Made by a program: the position numbers and the translations under genes. Below the pieces are notes generated by a model that was not told where the DNA came from, made no database searches, and saw nothing but the letters and a program-made list of their open reading frames with translations. A DNA stretch of 64,000 nt from Blattamonas nauphoetae (Eukaryota; Preaxostyla; Oxymonadida), in NCBI GenBank assembly GCA_033064195.1, contig JARBJD010000227.1:57120-121119 (forward strand). Direction: 5' to 3'. Of the stretch, positions 1 through 11,235 are shown one piece after another (within the stretch, counting starts at the first letter, position 1; each line of letters begins with the position of its first letter).

Positions 1-226
1 GTCAATCGCGGTCATTCCTTCTGATTTCGTGGAGAGAAACAATTGATATGGGGGATCATCAACTGAATGAACGGGAAGCATGGGAAGGAGAATAATGAGA
101 TTTCAAAAAAAAGAATCGTTGGAACAATGGATTGGAGCGAAGTGATTATCCAAAGAATGGCCTCAAACAGGTAAAAAAAAGTTGGTTCCTGAGAACGATC
201 AGCCACCAGCACGCGGCACACCGAGA
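1..226. other. No gene recognised at left edge
   Basis: No open frame here has convincing coding character. The stretch is mixed AT-rich sequence leading into the minisatellite. It could hold the end of a gene that starts outside the window, but I see no motif that supports this. Confidence 0.5.
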
Positions 227-470
227 GTGGTGAGGGAGAGGCAGAGGGGAGTGGGAGGGTGTGGGTGGTGAGGGAGAGGCAGAGGGGAGTGGGAGGGTGT
301 GGGTGGTGAGGGAGAGGCAGAGGGGAGTGGGAGGGTGTGGTTGGTGAGGGAGAGGCAGAGGGGAGTGGGAGGGTGTGGGTGGTGAGGGAGAGGCAGGGGA
401 GTGGGAGGGTGTGGGTGGTGAGGGAGAGGCAGAGGGGAGTGGGAGGGTGTGCTTGGTGAGGGAGAGTGTG
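227..470. repeat. 38-bp minisatellite, about six units
   Basis: A G-rich tandem array. Each unit begins GTGGTGAGGGAGAGGCAGAG and continues with GGGAGTGGGAGGGTGTGG, 38 bp in all. Unit starts at 227 and 265 set the period. One unit is 2 bp shorter and two have a single change (GTTGGTG or GCTTGGTG), so the array is slightly degenerate. The strand bias (almost no C on the + strand) makes the opposite strand read as Ser/Pro/His-rich open frames, which I regard as shadows. It lies about 150 bp beyond the 3' end of the minus-strand gene at 623. Confidence 0.9.
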
Positions 471-622
471 ACGACGATCGAGCGAGACCGGCGAGATAGA
501 ATCCCATCGTTCGGGAAAACCACGAGGCGACGCCGGAGTCGACCAAGATCACTCTCAAACAGAGTTTGTTGTCCAAAAGACGTCACAAAACGTGCGAAAT
601 GGTAGCTGGTTCGTTTCTGTTT

Positions 623-1696
623 CTATTCCCGTTTCAGAAGGTTCATGCCCCGCTGGTTGCTCAGATCAATCGATGTGGTAACAATATACTCTCCGGAGTC
701 GGTGCATTCGTCGTTTCGCAGCTTTTCCTCAATCACGTCTTCGATGCCCTCCATTCGCAGTACTCGATCCACTGTCTTCCACATCTGTCGATATTTTCCC
801 TTCATTCTGTTCCATTCACACTGAAATTCGATCATGCGAAGAAGAAAATTGTAGATTGGCCAATCATATTCGAATAATGCGAGATAACTTGGAATCGTGA
901 GACCGACTGGCATGTGAAGAACAAAATTCATTGTCGGGTGATGAGATGGACATATTCGGATGAGTTGGGTGAGAAGAACCATGATTTCATTCGACAGGGT
1001 ACTATCGACGATCGAAAATCGGTTCACGCACAAATAGCGGATATAATTCTCGGAAGGTGTGATAACTTGCTGCAAAACCGTCTCATAAACAGCTTGTTGT
1101 TCATCGTCATCTTCGATTCTGAGTTCTGTGAGTTTATACGGAGTTGCGAGCCAGACAGATTTGCTGATGATTTTCATGACGTTGATGTGGATATCGCCCG
1201 TTTCCGCAAATGAAAGAGACTGCGGATTGAGAGATGAGATGAGTCGATGGATCAGATCAGCTTTGACGAAAGCAAAATGGTCTGTTGCTGGAAAGGTGCA
1301 GATGAGTGAATGAACCATCTCCATTGTTGCTGTGATGAGGACCCAATTGGCAGATGAAATGAGCACTACAATGCACTGGATGAAGTTGATCCACGACTCT
1401 TCAGCTGTCCGCCCAAGGCTGTCGAGAAAAACATCGATGGAAGTAAATGCCCGTAGAGACACAGAGTCGAGAAGTTTCACTGCTTTTGTCTCCAGAGAGG
1501 CATCAAATGCAGGCTGGAACTTCACTGTGGCAATAAGAGATAGAAAGACTATTGCCATTTCGACTTCAGATTCAAGTCTTTCTTCGTTCCAATTCAGGAA
1601 AGGAGAGCTATCCATTGGGAATGGTAACTGAAGGAGGGACATAGCAGAGCATGTTGAATACGAAGAGTCATCTGTTTTATTGATAACAACATTCAT
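623..1696 (-). CDS. Oxymonad paralogous-family hypothetical protein
   Basis: An intronless 357-residue protein starting at ATG 1696 and ending with TAG. I recognise it from memory as a member of a large family of hypothetical proteins in Blattamonas. Hallmarks are the N-terminal block around MDSSPFLNWNEERLESEVE (residues 28-46), the middle block PSENYIRYLCVNRFSIVD, the block PTMNFVLHMPVGLTIPS and the C-terminal block RVLRMEGIEDVIEEKLRND. It is mostly helical, with no signal peptide and no clear membrane segment, and may be an alpha-solenoid. The function is unknown. A more diverged relative lies at 27847-28683. There is no operon logic; the next gene upstream on the same strand ends at 1864, only 168 bp away. 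Confidence 0.8.
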   Translation of the reverse strand: MNVVINKTDDSSYSTCSAMSLLQLPFPMDSSPFLNWNEERLESEVEMAIVFLSLIATVKFQPAFDASLETKAVKLLDSVSLRAFTSIDVFLDSLGRTAEESWINFIQCIVVLISSANWVLITATMEMVHSLICTFPATDHFAFVKADLIHRLISSLNPQSLSFAETGDIHINVMKIISKSVWLATPYKLTELRIEDDDEQQAVYETVLQQVITPSENYIRYLCVNRFSIVDSTLSNEIMVLLTQLIRICPSHHPTMNFVLHMPVGLTIPSYLALFEYDWPIYNFLLRMIEFQCEWNRMKGKYRQMWKTVDRVLRMEGIEDVIEEKLRNDECTDSGEYIVTTSIDLSNQRGMNLLKRE

Positions 1697-1863
1697 TCTG
1701 TCCGATTCAGATGAACAACTCGTTATGGGTCAGCTCATTGAGGAAAAGGAACGAGAATATGAAAATTATGCACGAATTGCTTTTATCGCTGTCTCGTGGA
1801 AAATAAGAATCCTAATTGAAGCGAAAAAGTGCTTCAGAACGAGTTGGAAAATGAAACCCAACA

Positions 1864-4800
1864 TCAATCAATCTCCGTCAAAAACAAGAGTTTCTCCAGT
1901 TCCGAAAAAAGCCATACAGCGATTAGTCGCTTCTCCTTCCTGCACCTCATCCTGTGAGTGCGAGCACGCTTCTTTGGTTGGCCTCCAAGACAGCCAACAG
2001 GCTCGAACTCTTCTTCAGACAATCCACACAGCGAATCGTCGGAAGAATCTGGTTGGATGGAGTGTTTGCTGGATTTTCGTTCTTTTTCGGGAGTGTCTTT
2101 ATAAGTCTGATTTCGATGGATGGATTTGGTTGGGAACGAGTGCGATGCACACCACGCACAATCCGAATCACATAACTCCAAATCCTCATCCTGCATCAGA
2201 CACTTCAGCTCCAAAGTCTCTCTCTTCCTCCCAATGCTCAAATCCGAAGCGATGGGAGGAGAAAGAGAAGAGTGGGATCGGTCGAGTGGGAGATGGAGTC
2301 TCAAGAGAGGAGGAGAGAGTGGAGTCGATTCAGAAACAAGTTGGACTGGACCCGTCGACGAGAAAGACGTGTCTGACGACGAAGGCGATCGAGTTGGCGT
2401 TCTCCCGACACCATCGTCACCCAACTCGGCTTCGGATTCCACTCGTTCTTCGTCCCAATCGCCTGGTTCAGTTGAGAACTCGTTCTTTTGATCCAAATTT
2501 TGCGGAATCGCAATGATATCGCCGGAATCTCGACCCAACTCCATCATTTCTGTGACAGCCGGAGCAAAAATACCCATCAGCCCTCGATTCACAGTCCCAT
2601 CCAACGTGATGGGCTCGTTTGCGGTGTGTCGGGGATTGATTTGCGGTGAGTGTGTGAGAGTTCGAGATTGGGACAGGTGTTCGGGAAGAAGGGTGTCGGG
2701 AGATGTGAATCGTGTGTCGAAGGAGACACCTCGATTTGAGCGTTTTCTGGGAAGCAGATGGGGCGGTCTGTGGTTCATGGAATTTGCTCTGTTTGTGACG
2801 TGCAATCCGAGTTTATTGGAGAGGAACGGCGGACGGACGAAGTCGTGATCGTTTTCTTTCGATTCTTCGTTCTTCTCATCATCACTCCCGACTCCGATCC
2901 CATCTTCCCCGTCAAGAATATGGCAGTTGACAGACAATGACGGAGAGTTGGTTGGAGTTGATCCAAATATGGTTGGAATGTCAATCGAAGAAACCAGAAT
3001 GGGGACTGGTTGACACGAGTGTGCGTTGGGAAGTGGATCATCGCAGAGAAGTGGAGTGTCTGCGAGAAGTTGGATTTGTTCGTTGCCAACAACGCTCTGA
3101 GATGAAGTTTTGGCGTCTGTTGTAGAACTCGGTTGTGGCGAAGTGGAACTCTGATTATCTTGTGTCGTCAGTGGATTGGTGTCTGACGTGAGCGTGTTTG
3201 TGTTTGTCTCGTTCACGAGAATTGGTTTGACTTTTGAGGGTTGGTTCTGATCTTGGGAGAGGAGAGACGGCTGTTCTTGTGTCTGCCTCTCTTCCATCTC
3301 TCTCCCCTCGCTTCTGAGGATTCTGGGTGATGTGCTGGGCGAGAAAAGCAAATCTCGCTGAAAGTGTCTCGGTCCATCTTCAGACTCTCTCTCCTCCTCT
3401 CCCTTCCTCTCGCTCACCATCCCTCTCTCCATCATCGATTTCGTTGCCTTCATCCTTCTATCCTTCTCATCAACAATCATTCCTGTCTCTGAAGGATTTC
3501 TGTCATTCTTCAGAATATCTCTCGCGGAATGGTTTGGGAAGAACATTTCGTCGAGTTGTCGGGGAGTGCCTTGCCATCCAGCTGTGTTCTGGTTGCTCTG
3601 ATTCTTCTGAAAATCAGACCAGTGGGTGGAGAGAAGATTGGATGTGACGGGATTGTCGCGACTAAATCCAGACGACAGGCTCGAGTGAGTCCCTGTCGAC
3701 AATTTCCTTCCAATCCCAATCCGACGTCGAGTGTGGTGTTTGTGTGTTTGGGGGAGAGTGTCGAAGCGGACGAGACACGGAGACGAGAATGACGTCCAGG
3801 TGAAAGGGAGATTGTTCTGTTTTGGAGGAACGGTGGATGAGGGAGAGGCGAAGGGGAGGAGGGTGGGAGTGCCTGAGATGTTTGTCATGAACGATCGAAC
3901 TATCAGGATCGATTGTGCTTCGTTTCTTTCCCAATCGATTTCAGAAAACTCACAAACATCTTTCTCTTCTCTCCTCTCCTTCTCATTCTCACCGTCTTCC
4001 CCATCTCTCGACATCCCAATCGCTCCAGACAAGAACGGAGCTCGCACCCAGGGCAATGACATTGGATTCTTCGCGTCCCCTTCCTTCTCCGACACTTTCT
4101 CGAACGCCGAATGTAGTTTCAGCCTTTCCTGTGCATATGATCCCCAAAGATGAGGGTTGGGGAAGCCAGCGAGAAGCATGAGAAGTCGGAGGAGTGAGAA
4201 GAGAAGGGTTGGGATGCGGATGGAGTTCGCTTGAGTGAGGAGAGTGCGTGGAGTGAGGTTGAAGTGTTCGCAGCACGTTCGGATGATGAATCGAACATCC
4301 TGGGCGATTTGGAGTGTTCCGTAGAAATTGACTTTGTGGGCGGAGGAAATGAATTGGTGGGAATTGACAAAAGAGGCGAGGGAGGATGCTGATGTGACGG
4401 GAAGGAAGGGGATTGTGGAAGAGAGAGTGGGAGATGGAGATTGGAGTGGGTTGGAAGGATTGAATGACGTGTTGGTGTGTTCGTCAGGTTGGGGACGACC
4501 ACGAACCCACGGTCCGTACGGAGTCAATCTCAAATAACCCATCAAGCCAGCCCCAATGAACGCCTTCTGTCTTCTCTTCCATGCAAAACCATCATTCCTT
4601 CCGTCCTCCTTCCCTTCGCTCGTCTTCCCCACTTCCCATCCACAAATCAACTTGAAGAAGCTCAGAACTGTCGAGCAAACAACAGTTTCTGTGACGAAAA
4701 TCGTCCAGTGTGGAGGATGGAGCGACACAACAGGCACAAAATCATCCAATCTTTGATTTTGACTGAAATTGAACACAGGAAGGAACAGCGTGTTGCACAG

Positions 4801-7434
4801 AAAGTGTGCAGATGTGGACTGGCTTGACGGGAGGGAGTTCGGCTGGAAATAGGGGACGGAGTTGGATTGGTGGTAAAGCTCCATTCCAGGCAAGTTACGA
4901 CGATTGGCGGGAAGTGGGCGATCGGGTTGGGTTGGGAGGGTTTGAGTGTTGACTCGGTAATCGTTGAGAAGATAAGTTCGAAAGAAGGACCAGAAAAGAA
5001 CGTCGGAGAAGACGAGATGGATCAGAACTGACAATTTCAGAACGGATCTCTCGAAGATTCGGATGGAATGGATCATTTTGAGGTCGGATGAACCAACACT
5101 CGAGCTCAGAATCGACCCAACGATGTCCAACACCCACAGAACATCTCGCAGAACAGCGATGGCTGAAATGATCTGATCTCCAAGCGCTGCATCGTCGCCT
5201 TTCTGTTGCCAGGTGGAAGTGAGTCGAAATTGGATTCTGCTGATGTCGTTTGAAAGGAAGGTGAGAAGAGAAATGATCATGTCAAACGAACGACACGTGA
5301 TCCCGAAAGTTGACGTTGTTCGGAGTGTCCGAGGGAAAGGACGAGTGAAGATGTCGTGGTGCGTGCGAATGGGAACTGGAATGGAAGAAAAGACGGAGAT
5401 GGCGAGAATCGAACGCAGTTTTTTGGAGTTTTTGGTGATCAGACGAGCGAAGACAGGAATGGACGGCATGATCGGCTGTTTGGTGAGCTGTGTCATCAAA
5501 GCGAAGGCGTGTTTGGGATCTTTTTTGTCCATAAATGTGAAGCCAGTTCGATCTGTCTCGCTGTCAGTTACTTCTGTGGCTTTCTTGAACATAGAGATGA
5601 AATCCTCAAAATTCCCCTTTGCGGCCCAGCCTAAATCTCCAAAAGTGATAAAAGGGAGAATTCCGCAGAGCTCGGGGAAAAACTGGGTCGCAACAGTCAT
5701 TTTGATGTAGTCAGCATACGAGATGTTGCTTGGAGAGCGGGATATTCGTTGGATTAGCTCGTTTGCTTGTTCGATTCGACTCTTTGCTCTGGAATCGAGA
5801 AAAAGGCGATATTCTCGTTCAAAACCACTTGTGGAGAGACCAGAGATGTGTTCGGCCGAATCAAACGCCATCATGAGATCGAAAGTTTGGAATGATACAA
5901 AGTACGGTTCAACGATCGAGGAGTGACAAAGAGAACGAGATTGACGAGAGATGAAGAAATGTGTCACTGCTGAGAATGTTAATGCCGGGAAATTGGTAAC
6001 ATTGAGCACATCGGACTGGCGCTTGGTTGGAGGACGAGGCGGCGACGATGGAGACGATGCCCCCTGACTCCGCTCAGGAATAGTCTCGAACCCGAGGGCC
6101 ACGTGTGTTGGAGAAGCATGTGGAAGGGGGTACACACTCTCAGACTGGTGTGGGGTAAATTCTGGGAATGTTGGGGCGATAGAACTGGAGAAGATCTGAC
6201 GCCACAATCTGTGCTTCCGATTCATCGGTTCTGGCCGATATGTAATGGGTTCAATAGCAGGAGTGTAATGATGAGGCGTAGGGGGGACACTGAGAGTGGT
6301 TTTTGGTTGATAGATCATCGTTCGGATGTGTGAATGCATCGAGTTTTGTGTGGCCTGACGTTTGAGGCGAAATGGAACGTGTGAAGAGATGGGCGGAGAC
6401 GATAATTGCACGAAAGTGTCCGTCGGCATCGGTGGAGAGCCTCTTTGCTCCGAGAAGAGAGATAATGGTGTCGACGGGATCTGAAATTGATCGTACGATC
6501 GCATCGACAAATTTCGTCGATCGGAGTCCAAGTGTGATGTGTGTGGCGGCGGGGAAGAATCAGGAAGGTGTGAGAGCTGTTTAAAAGTGCTAAGCGCCCC
6601 ATTCATCAGTTTTTTCCAATTCATGAAAACCAACATGGAGTTGTGGACGGCCGGTGAGATCAAATATGATGTCTGGACGGCTTCAAAGTGTGCAGGAGAG
6701 GATTGTAGGAGTGATTCTGAGGATCGGAAGAGGGTATCAGGGCTAAGTGTAGAATTAGAGGTGTGCGTTGATTTGATCGTCGTGGCAGCGTTGGCGAGGT
6801 TAACAGAACGTGAAAGTGTGGACTGCATAGCCTCATCCACCACATTTGAAAGAAATTGATCAAAAATACTAAGATTTCTTGATTGTTGGGATGGTTTGGT
6901 GCGAGAAATGGTTGATGGAGTGTGTTGAGGTGTAGAAGCGTGGAGGAGAGCTGGAAATGAGGGAGTTGTGAGGATGGGGGTTGAAATATTGGAGAAAGTG
7001 GCTGGTTGCTGTTCATATTCATATTTGTGTGATGTGATTGTTTTGACACGCTCCTGACATCGTGTTGACAATTCAGCAAAGTTAAGGCTGAGATAAGCAG
7101 AAAATGTCGATGATATCGAATCTTCTGGGTATCGACCCTTGTTAGAGCTTTTATTCTTCGGAAAATCAAGAAAAGTGAGTTGTGTCTTGGTCGTGTCGAG
7201 AACGACAGCTGAAGGGCGCCGTTCCAATGGTGGATCCAATGGCGGAAGGATATCTGTGCCAGTAACAAGTTGAGCTTTTGCTAAGCTTTCCATGTCATAT
7301 CCGAAATGAGAATCGAACAAGATTAAGCGTTCAGGTTTCTCGTTTCTGAGTGATGATTTAGGGGAAGCGAGGGGAATGTCAATTTCTGTACGAGCTTGTG
7401 CTCCCCGGTCAAGCTGCTTTATGGGAGTGGCCAT
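1864..7434 (-). CDS. Very long Ser/Thr/Pro-rich protein, function unknown
   Basis: One uninterrupted reading frame. The first in-frame ATG is at 7434 (1856 residues), but the frame stays open to 7698 and a CCAG|GTATGT donor-like site lies near 7706, so an upstream exon may add residues. The first ~500 residues are Ser/Thr/Pro/Gln-rich and look disordered. A better-folded helical region follows (roughly residues 530-850, with conserved-looking blocks such as GFEREYRLFLDSRAKSRI), then a few strongly hydrophobic helices that could be membrane segments (for example around TETVVCSTVLSFFKLICGW). The last ~700 residues are again charged and disordered. I do not recognise the family. It may be a scaffold or a membrane-associated protein; both ideas are guesses. 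It is divergently arranged with the gene at 8150. Confidence 0.75.
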   Translation of the reverse strand: MATPIKQLDRGAQARTEIDIPLASPKSSLRNEKPERLILFDSHFGYDMESLAKAQLVTGTDILPPLDPPLERRPSAVVLDTTKTQLTFLDFPKNKSSNKGRYPEDSISSTFSAYLSLNFAELSTRCQERVKTITSHKYEYEQQPATFSNISTPILTTPSFPALLHASTPQHTPSTISRTKPSQQSRNLSIFDQFLSNVVDEAMQSTLSRSVNLANAATTIKSTHTSNSTLSPDTLFRSSESLLQSSPAHFEAVQTSYLISPAVHNSMLVFMNWKKLMNGALSTFKQLSHLPDSSPPPHTSHLDSDRRNLSMRSYDQFQIPSTPLSLFSEQRGSPPMPTDTFVQLSSPPISSHVPFRLKRQATQNSMHSHIRTMIYQPKTTLSVPPTPHHYTPAIEPITYRPEPMNRKHRLWRQIFSSSIAPTFPEFTPHQSESVYPLPHASPTHVALGFETIPERSQGASSPSSPPRPPTKRQSDVLNVTNFPALTFSAVTHFFISRQSRSLCHSSIVEPYFVSFQTFDLMMAFDSAEHISGLSTSGFEREYRLFLDSRAKSRIEQANELIQRISRSPSNISYADYIKMTVATQFFPELCGILPFITFGDLGWAAKGNFEDFISMFKKATEVTDSETDRTGFTFMDKKDPKHAFALMTQLTKQPIMPSIPVFARLITKNSKKLRSILAISVFSSIPVPIRTHHDIFTRPFPRTLRTTSTFGITCRSFDMIISLLTFLSNDISRIQFRLTSTWQQKGDDAALGDQIISAIAVLRDVLWVLDIVGSILSSSVGSSDLKMIHSIRIFERSVLKLSVLIHLVFSDVLFWSFFRTYLLNDYRVNTQTLPTQPDRPLPANRRNLPGMELYHQSNSVPYFQPNSLPSSQSTSAHFLCNTLFLPVFNFSQNQRLDDFVPVVSLHPPHWTIFVTETVVCSTVLSFFKLICGWEVGKTSEGKEDGRNDGFAWKRRQKAFIGAGLMGYLRLTPYGPWVRGRPQPDEHTNTSFNPSNPLQSPSPTLSSTIPFLPVTSASSLASFVNSHQFISSAHKVNFYGTLQIAQDVRFIIRTCCEHFNLTPRTLLTQANSIRIPTLLFSLLRLLMLLAGFPNPHLWGSYAQERLKLHSAFEKVSEKEGDAKNPMSLPWVRAPFLSGAIGMSRDGEDGENEKERREEKDVCEFSEIDWERNEAQSILIVRSFMTNISGTPTLLPFASPSSTVPPKQNNLPFTWTSFSSPCLVRFDTLPQTHKHHTRRRIGIGRKLSTGTHSSLSSGFSRDNPVTSNLLSTHWSDFQKNQSNQNTAGWQGTPRQLDEMFFPNHSARDILKNDRNPSETGMIVDEKDRRMKATKSMMERGMVSERKGEEERESEDGPRHFQRDLLFSPSTSPRILRSEGREMEERQTQEQPSLLSQDQNQPSKVKPILVNETNTNTLTSDTNPLTTQDNQSSTSPQPSSTTDAKTSSQSVVGNEQIQLLADTPLLCDDPLPNAHSCQPVPILVSSIDIPTIFGSTPTNSPSLSVNCHILDGEDGIGVGSDDEKNEESKENDHDFVRPPFLSNKLGLHVTNRANSMNHRPPHLLPRKRSNRGVSFDTRFTSPDTLLPEHLSQSRTLTHSPQINPRHTANEPITLDGTVNRGLMGIFAPAVTEMMELGRDSGDIIAIPQNLDQKNEFSTEPGDWDEERVESEAELGDDGVGRTPTRSPSSSDTSFSSTGPVQLVSESTPLSPPLLRLHLPLDRSHSSLSPPIASDLSIGRKRETLELKCLMQDEDLELCDSDCAWCASHSFPTKSIHRNQTYKDTPEKERKSSKHSIQPDSSDDSLCGLSEEEFEPVGCLGGQPKKRARTHRMRCRKEKRLIAVWLFSELEKLLFLTEID

Positions 7435-8149
7435 GTCCAGGACTTCATCAAAAAGATAAAATGAATTCGCTCGAAGGAGCTGGAGATGTTGGGTGCGACG
7501 GATTAAAGAATGGTCAGTGAATGAAGAGGAGGTTGTGGGGAAGAGCGTTTGCTGGGTGCTCGACGCCACATTGAGAGTTGAGTGTTGGATGGATTGTGAA
7601 GCGTAAAATAAAGGCTGTGAAAATGATATATACACATATGTTGGCAGTGAATGATTCAAAACAACTATTTGATCTTGGAGAGTGGAAAAGATAAACAAAC
7701 ATACCTGGAGAAATGAAATGTGGTGTTGGGAATTCTGGGACAGAATTCTCAGCTATGTAATCCTCAGAGAGTCTAAAAAATGAGATATCACATATAAATG
7801 GGTGGATACGTTGAAAAGAACCATTCTATAATATTCGTGATTTTGCTAGGTGTATCTGTGAGTGGATTGATGATCAACAAGAAGAAGAACACACGTTTCG
7901 GTGAGAAAGTCGAACGAATGAGACGGGAGTAGTACTTTCCAAGGAGGGTCTTGGTGGCTATAATGAGAATGTATGATTCATGAAGGAATTACTCGGGATG
8001 GCACACTGTCTGAGAATGGCAGAAGAGAGAATTCGTGGGAGCTCTTGTTGAAGAATTCTTTCAGAGAAGCCATGGAAGGAGTGATATGTGGCTTTTTAGT
8101 CTCCTCCGCCACAAAATGTTCACTCGGATCGACACTATAAAATCAGAGT
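7435..8149. promoter_or_regulatory. Intergenic region between divergent genes
   Basis: This region separates the minus-strand gene ending its known ATG at 7434 from the plus-strand gene starting at 8150. Its left 264 bases are open in the frame of the minus-strand gene and may be coding. The rest should hold both promoters. I see no defined motif. Confidence 0.4.
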
Positions 8150-11100
8150 ATGGGTAGGAAAATGTGTCTCATCTGGATATTGCACATCACAACCGTGATG
8201 GGTGCAACAACCCTCCCAGATTCTGGTTTGATTCTTTTTTCTTCATCATCGTCAGTTCCGAAATTCAGTTCATTCAGTTCTTACCTCGGAACATTTTTCT
8301 CTTCTGTTATGAATCTCTTTCCACGTGTCAAACAGAAGCACAACTTTACCAATTCCACATCAACCGAATATGACATCACCTCATTTACAGATGTTGCAGT
8401 GGAGTTTCTTATCCACAACGACGCTGGATCTGGGCCTGTTTTAGAAGGAATAGGAAAATACGCTATTGTCTGTTCATATTTCGTCTAACATGATTCCTAT
8501 ATTATCCTTAGACCATTATTCCCCCATTAATTATCACATCCCTCTTCTTTTTATGGGATTTCTTCATGTCGATTTGGTGGTGTGTCCGACAATGTGCGTC
8601 TGCTGACAACGAGGCTCCAGAACACTGTTTACCGTGCCGAGACCCAAACAGAGCATGTGCTCGCAAAGGCTGTCGTGTTTGTTACCTCATATTTCACGTT
8701 GTAGCAATGTATGCCATCCCCCTATTTAAGTAATCGTTTTCTCAGATTCGGACTCGCCTTAATTATGGTCTCCTCGCTCAATCTCAATAAGAATATCAAA
8801 GAAGTCTTTGATCAGGTGAACACTGTTGTTTCTTACTTTTTCGACGCAATCGATGATTTTGGTGATCTTCTTGATGGTCTGCTTCTCAACCATTTTAAAC
8901 ATTTTTTGACAGTTGGCTCGGATATCCTCGCTGTGACAGCTGGAATTGGCGATGTTATCCAGGACGAAGGCAAATTGGAAAAACTCCAAAGTGATCTGGC
9001 CCAACTTCACACGCTGGCAAGAAAAGCTCAGAATTAGTCTGCAATCACCTTGTTATCTTCAAATATCACCCTCCTTGAAACTTTAGTGACAGAAATCAGC
9101 AACGGAATCCCGATTATGGTCTCACTGCACCCAACCAAACTGCGATGGAAAATTCCATCAAATCATTCTATGATGTATGATTCACGCCTCCCATTGTCTG
9201 ATTGCCTTCTATCTTTGTCCTTTTCTTCTCATTCTCCTCTCTCTATCTCTCCGCTTCCCACAGGATGCTGACGAAAAGTTCTCCACACTCTCAGGAGTCT
9301 GCAACACCTCCAGAGAACTAGTCGGTCGCCTCTCATCCAACATGACCCAATTAAAATCCTCACTTTGGGGTTTTAAGGATCAACTTACCGATGCAGATCT
9401 GACCACATTCAAAGCTTCTGTCCCGGCTTCTATAAACGCTGTGTATTCTGTTGTGTATAACAAAACACGAACAGCCACCACGACAATTGACGATATTGTC
9501 GATGATCTGGTGAATATTCGGGATAATCTGCCAGATCCAACCACGATAACCGCTACATTAAACGACGTTGTTGCTGAAGTGAATGCGTATATGGACGAAA
9601 TCATCAAGTTTGAAGACATGTTGAACAAGGTGACTGCATATGACGGGAGTAACTGCGATATCCTCAATCGACGAGCTTGGATGGAGGATCCACTGGACAA
9701 TCCATCTTCCTTGCTTCGGAATGCAGGGCGTTCCTTCAGGTCAAGGAATGCCCAGACAGTGACACAAAACGATTTGAAAGATCAATTGACGGTCATTAAA
9801 GATTGGTGGACAACTGCCGCGAAATGGTCAAATATGGATTCTCTCGCCAATTTAGCAGAGGCAGTTGATGCCAGCACTGACAATACAGCAGCGATCCTCA
9901 ACGAATTCCACGATCTGATGGACGGAACAGAAAAACTTGATCAAGCCACAATGGACACCGATGACTTGTTCCACACCACAGGACACACACTGGCACGAGC
10001 TAGCCGATACATGAACGGACTTGACGAGTTCATCTCGGACTTCAAGTCGCTCTACGAAGTGGCTGGAAACGTCGCGTGGAACATTCTCGTCGCTGTGGCT
10101 GCAGTGTTTGCTGTTGTCATTGTCTTGTCACTCTTTTGCTGCATGCCGTGCTGTGCGAAGGATGGGACTATCTGCTGCATGCTCTGCATTCAAAACGTGT
10201 TCTCTATTGTCTTCGGGATTCTGACGCTTGTGCTCATGCTTCTGTCTCTAATCTTGATGGATGTGCATAAAGACATCTATAAGGCAGAGGATCTCAAGAA
10301 AATCGAGCCAGTTTTAGATTATGTGGTTCGGATCCCGCTCGCTGTAGACATCGATGACACGATGTATGAACACCTCCGCCAGACAGTCTGTGGCTACACT
10401 GCCGCCTCTCACAGCAATGGAAAGGCGTCGAAGGGAAAATATCGATATACCACTGCGAATTCCGTCTTTAGAAGCCTCCCAGAATCTCCGCGTCAAGTCA
10501 CTTATTCTCATCCTTATCTGTCCTCGCCCAACGTCATCACTCCACCCAGTGAGCACGAATTCCTTCCTTTTGTCTGTCTGAACGGAGGGGAGCTGGGGGA
10601 TTACTATCTCCGGCGGAATTCAACGGCTGATCCCAATCCTGTGTACACCACTTTCTTCGATAAAATGGAGGCAGGGTTCCAAGGATTGCTTGAAAGCTCG
10701 ATTGATCCATCGAATTATTTGGCGACTGGGACGTTCGGGAGTACAATTCTGGTTTGTTGATCTGATCAATTTGTGATGGGTCTTATCCAATCCATATTAT
10801 TAATTTTTGATTATTTCCCTCCCTCCTCACCTTCCCCCTCATCCCCTTCCCCCCCTCCCTCCCCAGGACTCCATCAACACCAATGCCCAAACAGCCAACG
10901 ACAGCTTCACAACCTTCCGATCCACCACCCTCGAGCCCCTTCTCTCCTTCGACGACGTCAGTCCGCTTTTGTACAACTTCTTAAATGTCATTTTCGGGGA
11001 GATTGCGTTCGATGCGTCGCTGTTTTGGTTTGGGGGATTCCTGGTGACATTGACGATGGGATTCAGCAAGCCGATCGCGATGTGCGGAAGGACGGGATGG

Positions 11101-11235
11101 GTAAAGAAGAAGGGAAAGAAGGGAGGAGGACAGAGGAAGGCGAACAAGCAGCCGACGAAAGTGAAGACTCAGCCGCAGAAGAAGAAGCAGGCGAAAGCGA
11201 AAGGGAAGGCGAAGAAGAGAGTCAATCCCGCTTGA
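8150..11235 (+). CDS. Prominin-like five-span membrane protein
   Basis: Six exons by frame-consistent GT-AG splicing: 8150-8467, 8512-8708, 8746-9036, 9087-9174, 9264-10751, 10867-11235 (2751 nt, 916 residues). The introns are 37-115 nt, and one of them removes an in-frame TAG. Order: signal-like N-terminus; Asn-glycosylation sites; TM1 (near 8520-8575); a short Cys-rich loop (CRDPNRACARKGCRVC); TM2; an extracellular helical region of about 430 residues; TM3; the Cys-rich loop FCCMPCCAKDGTICC; TM4; a second large loop; TM5 near the end; and a Lys-rich tail. Five spans with two small Cys-rich cytosolic loops and two large outer loops match the prominin family (cholesterol-binding proteins of membrane protrusions) in order and length. 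The assignment rests on topology rather than on sequence identity; a tweety-like protein is the main alternative. Confidence 0.65.

Noticed and set aside
9031-9040. In-frame TAG in the prominin-like gene as evidence for a TAR-to-Gln code (known in another oxymonad)
   Set aside because: A 50-nt intron (9037-9086) removes it with a perfect frame join, and other genes end with TAA and TAG, so the standard code fits.
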